Shown here: piece by piece, positions 24,475 to 36,130 of the stretch | How positions within the stretch are numbered: the stretch's first letter is position 1 | How the letters are laid out: the number at the start of each line of letters is the position of its first letter | Assembly (NCBI GenBank): GCA_029891385.1 | Contig: CM057225.1 | Span: 12,685,060-12,749,059 of the forward strand | Source: Erythroxylum novogranatense | Taxonomy: Eukaryota; Streptophyta; Magnoliopsida; Malpighiales; Erythroxylaceae | Length of the DNA stretch: 64,000 nt | Direction of reading: 5' to 3' | The notes under the pieces: generated by a model | Databases searched by the model: none | What the model was told of the DNA's origin: nothing | What the model saw: only the letters and a program-made list of their open reading frames with translations | Made by a program: the position numbers and the translations under genes

Positions 24475-25883
24475 GTGCCACTGCCGAGTAACTTACATGG
24501 CTATGCCATATCTATATGGGAAACATTTTACTGGCCCCATTACACCTCTCATTCAGCAATTGAGAGAAGAACTCTTCATTGAACCATATAATCAAATCCA
24601 CTGGAAGAAAGCAAGGCACCAATATGCTCCAGTAAGTTGATGTTAGAGTCGAATTGTACCTGATTGAAAATTCCTGTGTACTTGAAATAATTTTATGCAG
24701 ATACTGAAGTCAATTCTTAAAATTTTTATTCCAGGAGGATTTATACCATCCACATCCTTAGATTCAAGATTTAATTTGCGATAGTCTTTATGTATTCACT
24801 GAGCCTCTTCTTGCTCATTGGCCCTTCAACAAGTTAGTAAGAAAGAAGGTACTTGAGGTAACAGTGAAGCACATCCACTTTGAAGACGAAAATACGATAC
24901 ATTACAATTGGACGCGTGGAAAAGGTAATGTTTTCGTGCAGAGATATAAGGATATAGACATATATCTTGTCATCTCTACTACACAGAAGACCATTAAGTC
25001 ACTTGAATTGAACATGTTTTATGTATGCTTGCTTGCTGGGTCGAAGATCCAAATGGAACTTCTTTCAAGAAAAATCTAGCTAGGATTCCAGACTATCTAT
25101 GGGCTGCAGAAGATGGAATGAAAATGCTTGTGTGTGTTACTTCTTTAAGCCATTTTAGTAACCTTACAACTAAGCAGTACTATCCTTCAAAATAATTTCC
25201 ATGTGTATGCAGAGTTTTGGAAGCCAACTGTGGGACACTAGTCTTGCAATTCAGGCCTTGATTGCTTGTAATCTTACAGATGAAATCACAGATGTTCTTA
25301 AGAGAGGACATGACTACATTAAGAAACCTCAGGTTTCTTTTGCATCTCTTTAACATTTTTTTCTTCTCCTTGTGACCAACCAATATTCCAAATTTTGTTT
25401 CTACTTCATGGTAACTGATCTGTTTCACCAAATATATTTTTTAAGGTGAAAGACAACCCTTCTAGTGACTTCAAGAGCATGTATAGGCACACCTCCAAGG
25501 GGGCTTGGACTTTCTCTGATCAAGATCATCGATGGCAAGTTTCTGATTGCACTGCAGAAGGACTTAAGGTGTCAAACTGTGTTACAATCATGACTAAACA
25601 CTTGTTATATGCTCAGTAGCATACTTATATTCTCGTCTACCTCCCAGTGTTACCTTCTTTTTTCAAGAATGCTAGCAAAAATTATTGGCGAGCACATGGA
25701 GCCAGAGTGGTTGTTCAATTCTATCAATGTCTTACTTTCTCCACAGGTAAGAATGCACTTCGTGTAGCTTTATTAGAGAAGTATAGAAACAACCCTGTTA
25801 AATGGTTTGTTTTTGGACTTTCTGTAGAGTAAAAATGGAGGCGCATCAGCCTGGGAACCAGCTGGAGCTGAAGATTGGTTGAA
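24475..25883 (+). pseudogene. Oxidosqualene cyclase (triterpene synthase) gene fragment captured by CACTA
   Basis: Exon-like blocks at about 24475-24631, 24735-24924, 25000-25130, 25213-25332, 25446-25568, 25649-25746 and 25828-25883 match the middle of plant oxidosqualene cyclases (beta-amyrin, lupeol or cycloartenol synthase type). Landmarks in order: [81 protein letters not shown] (in part) and SKNGGASAWEPAGAEDW. The catalytic DCTAE motif is present. Introns and many GT-AG sites are kept, so the capture was from genomic DNA. It covers roughly the middle 45% of a ~760-residue enzyme. It is broken: a TAG replaces Leu after YHPHP in block 2, block 3 has a frameshift, and its donor site is lost. 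The 5' and 3' thirds are absent. The intact enzyme cyclises 2,3-oxidosqualene at the ER membrane. Confidence 0.9.
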
Positions 25884-26303
25884 GTATGATTTTAACATGT
25901 TGAAGCCCTATACACTACTGATTTCTGGTGCTTTGTCTTTCCACAATCATTCACCATGAAGAGCCTATCTATATATCTTTAGCTACTTATGACATATTTC
26001 TTGTAACATATATTCTTTATTTATTTAGTGACAACATTATTGTAACATATAACATTCTTACTTGTGACAAAATCTGTTAGACAATATAGCCACCGATGCA
26101 AATTTCTTTTATAGCTAATGTAATTCTATTTTGATGAATTGATAGTTTTATTTGTGATAATAATAAGCACATTAGTGATAGTACTTTTTGTAAGAAACAA
26201 TTTTTATTTGTGACAAAATAATGACACTTTTGTATTAAAATATTAGTGACCAAGAGATAAATAAATTATTAGTGACAAATATTGTCAGTATTTATAATTA
26301 TTT

Positions 26304-26800
26304 TAGTGGCGATAATGTTGTAACAATAAAATGAAGTACTGTTACGACTTTATTCGTCATTACTTTATATTATTTGTGTCAAAAAACTTGTCATAAATAT
26401 GTAAAGTTGTTGTGACCATATAGTGTTGTCACACATTTTATAGGTTTTAGTGTCGACACTTTTGTCACAATATAATGAAATATTGTTACAACTTTATTCG
26501 TCACAATTTTATATTATTTGTGTCAATAAACTTGTCATAAATAAGTATAGTTGTTGTGACCATATAGTGTTGTCACACATTTAACAGATTTTAGTGTCGG
26601 CAATTTTGTCACAATAAGATGTAGAACTGTTACGACTTAATTTATCACTACTTTATATTATTTGTGATGATAAACTTGTCACAAACATGTAAAATTATTG
26701 TTACCATATAATTTTGTCACAAATTTCACAAGTTTTAGTGTTAATATTTATGTCACAAAAATGTTGCATAATTGTGACCATATTTTAAATTCGTCACTAT
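26304..26800. repeat. 3' subterminal tandem array, 144-bp unit
   Basis: Units start with TAGTG at 26304, 26448, 26592 and 26736, an exact 144-bp spacing; the last unit is partial. Each contains TTGTCAC and GTGACCATATA motifs. It differs from the 5' array but shares the GTGACA core. Confidence 0.88.
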
Positions 26801-27387
26801 TTTATCAGTGACGGAGGTATTTGTGACGGTAGGTGACGACTTCAAAAATTAGACACTATTAATAATAGTGACTAATATTACTGCTTTTAGTGACAACTTT
26901 TACTTTCACTAAAAATACAATTTCTTGTAGTGTTATCACTGACATTAGAATAGGACATCCATGTGATGATCTCATAGCAGGCCATCCAATGTACTTACTA
27001 CCTCTAGTAAGCATTCACATCTCAACCCTAAATATCTCATATTTACAGTTTCTGAGATCCACTGCTTGATCAACTCAAGGAGCTTGAGATGTGCTAGTCT
27101 CTCCGGATCACTGATGTCCAATCTTAGTAATCTTATGACTAGGGATAATTTAGATACTGACATAATTACACATGATAGGAATCTTAGTAGTATGATCACA
27201 TCATAATTTCCTTCATGCTATGTCATATATCATGGACTTCATTAATTTGCTTATTGATCAAAATCAGTTCATAAATAATGAACATCAAATTAATGAAATA
27301 TGTCTTTCTTTATTTATTCATAAAGTATGTACACAACTTTGTACAAAACGCGCTAAAGGCGATTGCTTTTAGGGCACTACTCTAACA

Positions 27388-29030
27388 AATTGTTCTTATA
27401 TAATTATATTTTTAACAATTAAAAATATGAATTATTGTTCTCTATGAGCAATATATCTATATATACTCCCGATAAAAGGGTAATTATACTTCTAATAACC
27501 TTCTTGCATACATGATAATTTCAAAATCATCTCCAAAATAAACTATTTGAATTCATCATGAAAGTGAATATTTTAATGTCTTTTAATGTCTCATATCCTT
27601 TTAATTATACATCAAATATATTAATAAAGGTACTAGTTCTAATTGGATGTTTTGTTATAAGATTGGTTCTTTTAAATTTTATCTTATTCCCATCATTTAT
27701 CTTGAGAACCATTCTCATATAAGTGGTCATGAAATAAATAGTTTGTTCAATAGGTATGTAATATTATATCTAACATTTTGGATATCTCATGACCTTATTA
27801 TTCAATTTTTTATAAACCTAGTGGATAATATATGCTTCAACTAAGCATCACATCCTTAAATCATTATCTTTGACTTTTCAAAGTCTAGTGCTCGTATGCA
27901 ATATGAAATCTTGCTAATTGATCTAGTTAAAACTACTAAAGTTTAGTTATTACACAAGGTATAACTATAGAAAATAAATATTTCATCATACAATATTTCA
28001 TATTGTATATTCTTTCTTACATAAATCCTACTATTATAGAGTATAGTTGTGGAGTTATTCACTAAAGAATCTCATTCCCTAAAGATAATTGAAAAGTTAA
28101 ATGTCACTACAATAATTTTATCAAAGTGCTTCAACAGTCTCAATGATTAATTTCTATTTAGATTTAAATAATGTGAACTTTTCAAAATTTTAAATCAATA
28201 TTTACTTAATATATATGACTATATCATATAAAGTTACTAGTACCTTTAATAAAGTATAGTTATCATCATTTTATGAATTATTATTGCATCCAATACATCA
28301 CATGTATAAACTTAACAATTAAATATAATCATAAGCCTTTTACCAAAGGTTAATTTGGTTATTTTCAACATAACAAATTTTTAAGTCCCATATGATTTAT
28401 AATCAAAGGATACTTATATTCTTGTATGTAACTTGATTCTCATTATGTTGATTTAACTAACATGGATTAAAAGGATAGTCTCGGTTATTCAACTTTATAT
28501 TCTTACCACTTATGATAAGCATAAGTCTCCTTTAATCTAACGTATACAAACTATTTATATAAAATTGGATCAACTAATTTTACTTAACAATTTATTCTTA
28601 TCATGCTTTGAATATTTTAGTAATGTTGAATCTAATTTCAATATAAAATACTAAAAACATGAATTAGAAATATATACGATCTTTATCATATCACGTATGG
28701 GCAAGAAAAATCATGTAATCATTTTTCTTCTAATGACAGCTATTATCATACTATAGAAAATGTTTTCAATTATAGTTCATGCTTATGCTTTTAATAGAGT
28801 CAATTGAATGAAACAATTCCATCATTGTACTATACCTTTTAGGTCTACTTATATTAATCTCTTGCATATTGCTACTATGGTGTTGACATATATTTCACAT
28901 GTTGTCATCAAATTTTATAAGACATTGGTCAATTCAAAATATCAATATATTGATGGAGATTCTGCTGAAGTGGGAGCAACGATGAAAGCTACATTGATGA
29001 AGTTACGTGGATGGCTAGTGGATGGGAGTG
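27388..29030. other. Decayed retroelement-like sequence, right part
   Basis: AT-rich, no open frame of note, continuing 18697-19336 after removal of the nested LTR. Small ORFs at 27647 and 28808 lack recognisable motifs. Confidence 0.35.
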
Positions 29031-29039
29031 ACTTGGTGG

Positions 29040-29990
29040 AAGCAGCTTGGTGAGTGGAGGCTACGACTGTTGTGGGAGCTTGGAGAGAAATTCAAGGCTT
29101 ACGTGTATGGAGGCTAGTGTGAGTGAAGAGTTGTTGCATGTGTGAATGCTATTTGTGTATGTGGAAGATGGGAGAGGAATTAACAAGGCTTGCGTTGGTT
29201 GGAGAGGTTTTAAGAGTTGGAGTGATGTGGTGTTATGGAGTTGCTTGGATGTGTGTGTAGCATGAACAAGTTTCAGGCTTGTAAGTGGCGTGGTTAATTT
29301 AGGTTGGAGCTTGCGTGGAGGCTAGTGAATGATGTGTTAGTTGAAGGAATGGAGCTAGTGGTGTGAAGGCTACTTCAGCGTGAAAGTGTAGTGACCAGCC
29401 AGTCCCCCTTTCATGAGTGGAAAAATGAAAACATATATGGAGTTTGTGCCAGTGTTGTGGGAGAGAGAATTATCCGTGACAAGTGGAGAGGGCTGGTCAA
29501 TAAAGGCTGCATGTTTTGATGAAAGTGAATGGGGGATGGACCCTTGCGGCAATCAGTGAGTGAGGGATGGAGGCAGCATGCTTGTAGGGCCTGTTGCATG
29601 TGAGTATATGGGAGCTGCGTGAAAGGTTGGTGGATGTTGCTATGTGAGTGAGCTATTTCGGTGGAGTGGGGGTTGCGTGCTTTAGTGAAGTGATGGAAGT
29701 TAGCTGCTGGGATGTGGTATGGAATAATTGAACGTGGGGTCGATGCATGGCTAGAGGAGCGTTGTGAAGGTATGGAGAGTGAAATGGAGTGTGGAGCTGA
29801 TGTGTGGGTTTGTGTGTGGAGTAGAGAATGGATGTTGGCTGAAGTGGGGACTATTTTTGGAGTGGAGAATGAGTTGTATATAGACTGAAATAATTTAAAG
29901 GTGGGGGCTGATGTTGATCCTTGGTTGGTTGGTGGCGTTGTTGTGGAATGAAGTGCGGGGCTGGTGTTGATTCTTAGCTGGTTGGAATGA
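29040..29990. other. G-rich, strand-asymmetric non-coding stretch
   Basis: About 950 bp with a strong excess of G over C and recurring phrases such as GTGGAGGCTAGTG, GGAGCTTG and TGGAGTGGAG. It stands out from the AT-rich flanks. It may be the leader or LTR of an old retroelement; no coding frame is supported. Confidence 0.5.
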
Positions 29991-30689
29991 ATTTTTCAAG
30001 GTCAATTTCGACAGAGCATAAAAATTAAACAGTGATGATTTAGGAGTTCAAATTTTATCAGTATCTTCTTCTTTGAATTAGCTTCAATATGAGACTTGAA
30101 TAATGAGATTTCACCAACTGAGTCAAAAGTTATGATCGAAATATCGTTGAAAGGTCATTTTAGAGATCCAAAATCTTACACAACATTGGGGAATTTATTT
30201 CTCCTGAATTCTAACTTAGAAAATTTTACAATTGGTTCCAAAAAATCCATAAATCAATCAAGAATTTAAGTATAAAATTTCAAAATTTTTGGCTAAACCA
30301 ATCTCGAGATAAAAACCCCACAATGACTAAAGATCAAGTCTGCCAGAAACTCAAAAATAGTGCAATTTGAGTCTATTTGTTTCATTTATGCATTTTACGT
30401 CAACGAATCTCGAATAATGTTAAAGCATAATAAACCAGCTATAGATGAACATAAAATGAGCGTAAATGACTTTGAATTAAGTCATAAAGATATATGAAAA
30501 TATGAGTGTATCAAACATCTCAACATGTACTTAATAATTTAACAAATGATTTAATTTTATTCATCTCATGAAACACAAAGTTGCATGTAAAATATTATGT
30601 ATATATATAATTTTGATTTTTTTTTCTGTTTTTCGTATCAAACATTTCGAGAGAACAAAGGTATTATATCATTTCATATGATTGCATGG
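29990..30689. other. Spacer, retroelement-like, no recognised feature
   Basis: Non-coding sequence in the style of gypsy LTRs, with no terminal structure that I could define. Confidence 0.35.
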
Positions 30690-30705
30690 CGGATCAAGGA
30701 ATTAT

Positions 30706-30789
30706 CAGGCTGAGCTGGATTTGAGCTAGCGTAGACATATTGTCAACGAATTTACAATCCGTCCCCATTAACCGCTCGGGCATCGACCC
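30706..30789 (-). pseudogene. trnY-GUA: Plastid-derived tRNA-Tyr(GUA) copy
   Basis: About 84 nt beginning GGGTCGATGCCCGAGCGG on the minus strand, with the GUA anticodon in CTGTAAA-type context (here ATTGTAAATTC) and the long variable arm of tRNA-Tyr. Changes in the anticodon arm, T arm and acceptor end (CAGCCTG instead of the usual GGCCCA end) suggest it is not functional. Confidence 0.88.
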
Positions 30790-30866
30790 AGGAAGAATCA
30801 ATTCCATAGTTATTATATTATTAATTATATTACTAATCCATGATCAACTTCCTTTCGTAATACCCT

Positions 30867-30918
30867 ACCCTCAGGGGAGGTCAAATCCTTGTTGCTCGTT
30901 GAAAGAGAGATATCTGCC
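30867..30918 (-). pseudogene. trnE-UUC: Plastid-derived tRNA-Glu(UUC) 3' fragment
   Basis: Minus-strand sequence from ATCTCTCTTTCAA (anticodon TTC) through the T arm is recognisable but mutated. The 5' third, including the D arm start, is missing beyond about 30918. Confidence 0.85.
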
Positions 30919-31034
30919 TTTGTGTTAAGCTTATTTATTTTTCTTAATAAATGATTTGCTACAAAAGGATTTTTTTAGTGAATGTGTCACGATCGGTTTC
31001 TCCTATTTTAAAAAACAAAGAAACAAATTCTATT

Positions 31035-31910
31035 AGATATATATGTCAAATTTCATTTAATTCAAGTTATTGACCTTTATAATCTAAATAATATGACTAA
31101 CATTTTGAATAATTAAATTAGATTAAACTCATTGATTTTTAAATAAATTAAATTCTTATTTCAAATAAAAGTTTAATTTGATCTAAAAATAAATTTCAAA
31201 ACCAATTAGAAATTATTTCCGACTATTTTGACTCCTTTAACAAAATTTAATTGAAAATAATTTTAATGAATTATGTTTCTTAGTTACTATAATTTAAAAA
31301 TCGCTTTCTAAAAACTTCAATAAGTAAAAAATTCTAATCTAATTAAAAATTGTTTCTAATCTCACTTAGAAATTTATTTTCCTTAACTAGAAAACTATTT
31401 TTATATATAAAGATATATATATATAATATTAAACTTCGTTTAATCCAAGTTATTGACCTTCATAATCTAAATAATATGTCCAACATTTTGAATAATTAAA
31501 TTAGATTAAACTCATTGATTCCTATTCTCATAATCAAATTATATACATAAAATATCAAACTTCATTTAATTCAATTATTAACCTTCATAATCTAAATAAT
31601 ATATCTAACATTTTGAAAAATTAAATTAGAAAAACTCATTAGTTCCTAAATAAATTAAATTATTATTTCAAATAAAATTTAATTTGATCTAAAATTAATT
31701 TCAAAAGCGATTAGAAATTATTTTCAACTATCTTGACTCTTTTAAAAAATTTAATTGAAAATAATTTTCAATAAATTATATATCTTACTTATTATAATAA
31801 AAAATCCTTTTCTAAAAATTTAATAAGTAAAATTTCTAATCCAATTAGAAAATTGTTTCTAATCTCATTAGAAATTTATTTTCCTTAACTAGAAAACTAT
31901 TTTTAATATA
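31035..31910. repeat. AT-rich direct repeats (two long copies, one partial)
   Basis: 31035-31405 and about 31555-31910 are about 85% alike by eye, sharing CTTTATAATCTAAATAATAT (or CTTCATAA...), TGACTC(C/T)TTTAA and TTCCTTAACTAGAAAACTA. A third partial copy lies at 31430-31520. Probably duplicated LTR or spacer sequence. Confidence 0.75.
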
Positions 31911-33118
31911 AAGAAAACCACTTTCAAGACTAAATAAAATAATTTAATTTAATTAAGAAAGTCCTTTTATTATTTATTTAAAGATTTGATTTCTTAATTA
32001 ATTAAAAATATTCATTTAATAAATTAAAAATTATTTTCAAAATTATTAACAAATAGCGTCGTAATGCTAGTCAAAATAAAAACTATACTACCACTATAGT
32101 AGTGATGAGTCTAAATCGATCCCACTGAGAGTGCATGTAAAGTTGTTGAAATGAAATTAATTTATGTTTAGGCTAAGGGGGGTTGGATTTTGGAAATAAG
32201 AAAATAAAATGAACTAGATTAATAAAAACAAATTAAAGAAAACATGGGAAAAATGATAAAAGTGGGGAATTCGGTAAGGACCCGGTTCTTTGATTTAATC
32301 TCAACCTGCACCCTAATTAAACATATTCATTGATTTGTTGTTCTCAAATCTCTCTTAGTATTTATTAATCGTAGGTTAATTATTAACCCGAGTTTTTCCT
32401 TAGATAATGCTTGATCGAGATATAATCGTTAATTAAATCTAACTACTGAATAATTTAGGATACGATCTCTAGATTCAATTAGGCAGTAGCATTACGAATT
32501 ACGAAAATTGATTAATCAAGGCAATAAGCACATACAATGTGTCATTTAACCTAGGTCATGTTATTTCTAATAATATTTTTCCCGGTTCCGTTGCTACTGT
32601 GTGCTTTACGCAATTGGTCGGATTAGATAGATATCCCTTCAACACAACATAGGTCATCGAAAGGATTTTGGAGACTCTTGTCGCTACACATGAATTTTAG
32701 CATAAAAATTATGAATTATATTAAAATTTTAGCAATAAGTTTGCAAATAAACAATTCAATGTACATATTAAAATCATCTTTTCACAATATCAATTCATTC
32801 AACACAAGATAATACAATCAATTCCTGAAAAGAGAAAAAAAAAATTAAAACAAAGAAAAAAACTTAACTTAGGTCGTGGTCGTCAATGTCCCCCTTGAAT
32901 TAATATTGAGATATCTAACTTTTCATAACATGGTTCGGCCCCTCCAAGAATAACCCAGCCGAAACCCCCTAGCGGCGCCTCCTTTCTCTTCTGTGTTTCA
33001 CGCTATTGTTCTGTTTATTGCTTGGTCCATCTTCAATGTTTTTCACTTAAAAGTTAAAACCTAAGGACCTCTTGCGTTATTTTCCTTTGGACTGTGTGTT
33101 TTGGTGTCTTGGCTTGGA

Positions 33119-33425
33119 CTGCTGCTGCGTCGTTTAATCTCTTGGTTGTCCCTAACGTGCGTTACGTTTTAGTGTAGACTTCTGTGCATTTTATTGCTGC
33201 CGTTTTCTTCATTTGTGCTACCGTTTCACGTGACTCCTTCCCAGCTGCGTTGCTGTTTCATGCTTGCTTCTATCTATCCACATGCGTTGTCGTTTCCTTC
33301 TTGTGTTTCCAACATGTGCTGTCGTTTTTGTTTTCTTCTTGTTTTGGGTTGTTTTTGTTTTGGTCTTCGCCTCCCAGTGGGTTGGATTGTCCATCTCCTT
33401 TTAAATTCACGCTGTCGCATGAAAC
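33119..33425 (-). repeat. Degenerate ~33-bp minisatellite in the gypsy element
   Basis: On the plus strand variants of TGCGTTGYCGTTTC recur at about 33126, 33158, 33193, 33216, 33246, 33283 and 33316. The 118-codon ORF here (33184-33540) is a by-product of the repeat and is not a gene. Confidence 0.55.
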
Positions 33426-34469
33426 ATGCAAAGCTTTCTACTTTCATATTTTCCCAGCTGCATGTTCCGAACAACTTTTAATTCTTCTTTTCTGTGTTTT
33501 CATTTCTTCTTCATTCTCCACAAAGATAAGTGAAAATTAATTTTTTAAAAATGGCCAAAATATAAAGTTTCAATTCACTTTAACTTTTTTGTTTCGAATT
33601 GTACTTAAAATCACGTATGAGTCAAACTGACTATCTTAAGCCATTTCATGTCAATAATCACTAATTGTTATAGAATAGTTTTACAATCACTTAAGCTCCT
33701 ATCAAATTTTCCCACATTTAAGTTTTGATCGTCCTTAGGCAAAACATTAAAATTAAACTCAAACACTCCAAAACATTGACTCATTTCCCTTATGTTATAA
33801 GAACATATAATCTTAAACAAATATGAGTGACTTTCAAAAATTATAGCAAGATGTTAACATTCTAAACTTTTACTCATGATCAATCAACATTCATCATCTT
33901 CAAAAACTGAGCAATCTAATGATAGACTCAAAAAATGTGTTTAACTAAAATATGTTCGCGAGTATACTCAACATCATTCATGATCAAGTCATTCTACAAC
34001 TTTGCATATCATTTTATTTTTCTACCATTATGTTCACATGCAAAATTATGGATTAAAGGACTTTTCAAGGTTGTAATGTGGGTAAAGGTAAGGTAAAATA
34101 TATTTGGGTCAAGTAACTTGAAAGCCATTAAGCTAGTGAAACAAAGCTATAGTCAATATGACATCAAGTGCACAAGTTAATACTCATCAAAAACTAGTTG
34201 CATCAGCTATGACGAATGCAACTTTTATATTTTACAACCCAATTCGCTCTCACACACAAACCACATGAAACATAGACCAATCTGAACGGATCACTCATAC
34301 AATTGATGACAATATATTGAAACCACAAAGAATACCCTTCCAAGCTAACATCTACCTCATATTCAATATAGTCAAGTAACCCATTTAGTACAACTTTAGG
34401 AGGGTGCATTAAGTATGAATAACCTTGCAAACCACATATGCACTTTCTCCTTAATACATTTATTTAAAC

Positions 34470-34550
34470 TTTTTTTTTTGCTTTTCTCTTTTCTCCTTTT
34501 CTTTTGCTTTTCTCTTTTCTTTCTTTCTTTTCCTTTCTTTTCTTTTCTCC
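34470..34550. repeat. Polypyrimidine tract
   Basis: About 80 bases almost wholly of C and T, with CTTTTCTCTTTTC repeats; purine-only on the sense (minus) strand of the surrounding gypsy element. Confidence 0.85.
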
Positions 34551-35329
34551 TATAAAAATTAAAATAAACTATTTCAACATGGGAATTTCAATATTAAGAC
34601 ATAAAATAACATCCCAACATTATAACTAACTCACACATATGCATACCCCCTCATTTAGAATTTTGTACTTCCACAAACTCAAAAATCAACAATTGTTCGA
34701 CTAGCTTCAAGGCTTGGGAAGGACATTTGGTTAGGTTAAAACATGTAATGTGGCTAATACACAAAGAAAAGGCAAATAAAGCTTAAGGGGCCTTATCAAG
34801 AGAAACTTCATGTTAATGGGATAGGCTATTTGACTAATGAAGCTTATGAAACAAATAATGCCTAATCATTTTCATATTAATGCATGTGATAAAAATGCGG
34901 TCTCAAATAGAAACTCAAAGCAAAGTCAGGATGCATATGTCATGAAGGTCACATATTATTAAAAGATAATGAGACTGATATGGATGTGTCAGTCTAATAT
35001 AGCTCAAAATTTCACTAGCTTTGTCTACCATTAGTCACTATCCATATCAATCAATCATAAGAATAAAAATACATGCTAAAGTTGCTATGAAATTATCTAG
35101 GCAATTTAGACTCTAATCATGACTATATAATCCCAAAAGCAACAGAAAACGAGAAAATGTTTGTTTGTTTGTTTTATTCTTTCTCTTATTTTGATTCAAA
35201 AATTAAAACAAGAAAGAAACAAACTAACAACACACATGCATATAAAAATAATATGAAAATGTAAGGAAAAGAAATTTACTTCCCTTGGGATGCCTCCCAA
35301 GAAGTATCTTGGTTTAAGGTCGTTGGCTG

Positions 35330-36130
35330 AACTTCATGTTTCCTTATGTGATAAATTTATGATCTTCTGGTGGTACATACAGTTCTTTCACGCGAGGTTC
35401 TTCTGGATATGGCCTTGGTTGATAATCATTCACCTCTAGCGTCTTCCTTATCTTCAAATTCTTCATCTCTACTCCTCGCTCTCTTGAAGTAATTCGAATA
35501 ACTCTTCGCCTTTTTCTTCTTCGTTTAATTCTTCCAGCCTGCTAGGTAAAGGTGAAGGTTTAGTCTAAAAAATAATTATGGACTCAGTTCTTACCTCTGA
35601 TCTAAATGATGCATCATATTATGCTTCAAGCTCCTCCTCAACTTCTTCGACACAAGCAATTCCTTGACTATTGTTCTCAAAATTCTCAAGCTCCTCATCA
35701 CTTTGTAAGATTTCTACACTTACGTCCATAGGGCATGCCTCGGGTTGATATGATTACTTCTCTTCCAATTGTGATTGTTGGCATTTGATCCTTGCTACCA
35801 TTTCACCTATTTGGCTTTACAAGTTATGGTTTCTGGACATTATATGCCTCGTTTCCTGTTGGAATTGTTAGGTATTCTGTTGAAGTTATTGTATACTCTC
35901 TCGAAGCTGCTACATACCCTATTGAAATTGAAGATTGTTAGCAATCACAACATTCATCAATTCTTTTAGAGATGTACCTGAGTTTTGACAAAAAGCTTCT
36001 GGTCTACACGAGAATTGTAGTGTACCCTACAAACTATCATAGAAGTAATTCTGATAATTATCCCATCCATAACCAAAGTTAAATTAATAAGTCTAACCTT
36101 GGTTATAGGATTGAGAATAAGAGTTTAAAA
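35330..36130 (-). pseudogene. Gypsy gag remnant
   Basis: Minus-strand frames read YGWDNYQNYFYDS, LKELMNVVIANNLQFQ, LQQNT.QFQQETRHIMSRN, SQIGEMVARIKCQQSQLE and later LEVNDYQPRPYPEEPRVKE. This resembles the Gln-rich coiled-coil part of Athila/Tat gag proteins with downstream linker. Several stops interrupt it. There is no protease, reverse transcriptase or integrase behind it, so the element is non-autonomous. Confidence 0.6.

Larger units (their letters stand above)
20743..26932. mobile_element. CACTA (En/Spm) transposon, 6,190 bp, TSD TTA
   Basis: The ends are CACTACAAGA at 20743 and TCTTGTAGTG at 26932, the diagnostic CACTA termini. TTA is duplicated on both sides (20740-20742, 26933-26935). 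Both subterminal zones are built from tandem repeats rich in GTGACA/TGTCAC motifs, the usual transposase-binding architecture. No transposase gene is present. Instead the middle holds an oxidosqualene cyclase gene fragment (24475-25883), so this is a non-autonomous, gene-carrying element (transduplication). Confidence 0.92.
19337..27387 (-). mobile_element. Copia-like solo LTR split by a CACTA element
   Basis: LTR ends are TGTAGGAAAAT at 19337 and CTCTAACA at 27387. Flanks AGTTG (19332-19336) and AATTG (27388-27392) differ at one base and are probably the old target-site duplication. Without the CACTA insertion the LTR is about 1.86 kb. On the minus strand it would begin TGTTAGAGTAGTGCCC, like other plant copia LTRs. 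The right part (26970-27230) is distantly similar to 18430-18600. No internal region was found, so it is read as solo. Confidence 0.7.
30690..30930 (-). other. Nuclear plastid DNA insertion (trnY-trnE region)
   Basis: The sequence matches the chloroplast trnE-UUC, spacer, trnY-GUA cluster as known in angiosperms, on the minus strand with gene order kept. Several substitutions and the loss of the 5' part of trnE show it is a decayed nuclear copy and not organelle contamination; nuclear repeat DNA flanks both sides. Confidence 0.9.

Noticed and set aside
30706..30789. Functional nuclear tRNA-Tyr gene
   Set aside because: The sequence is of plastid type, with neighbouring plastid spacer and trnE remnant, and carries stem-breaking changes.
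33184..33540. 118-codon hydrophobic, Cys/Phe-rich ORF
   Set aside because: It comes from pyrimidine-rich minisatellite DNA on the antisense strand of a gypsy element, and overlaps a second ORF in another frame.
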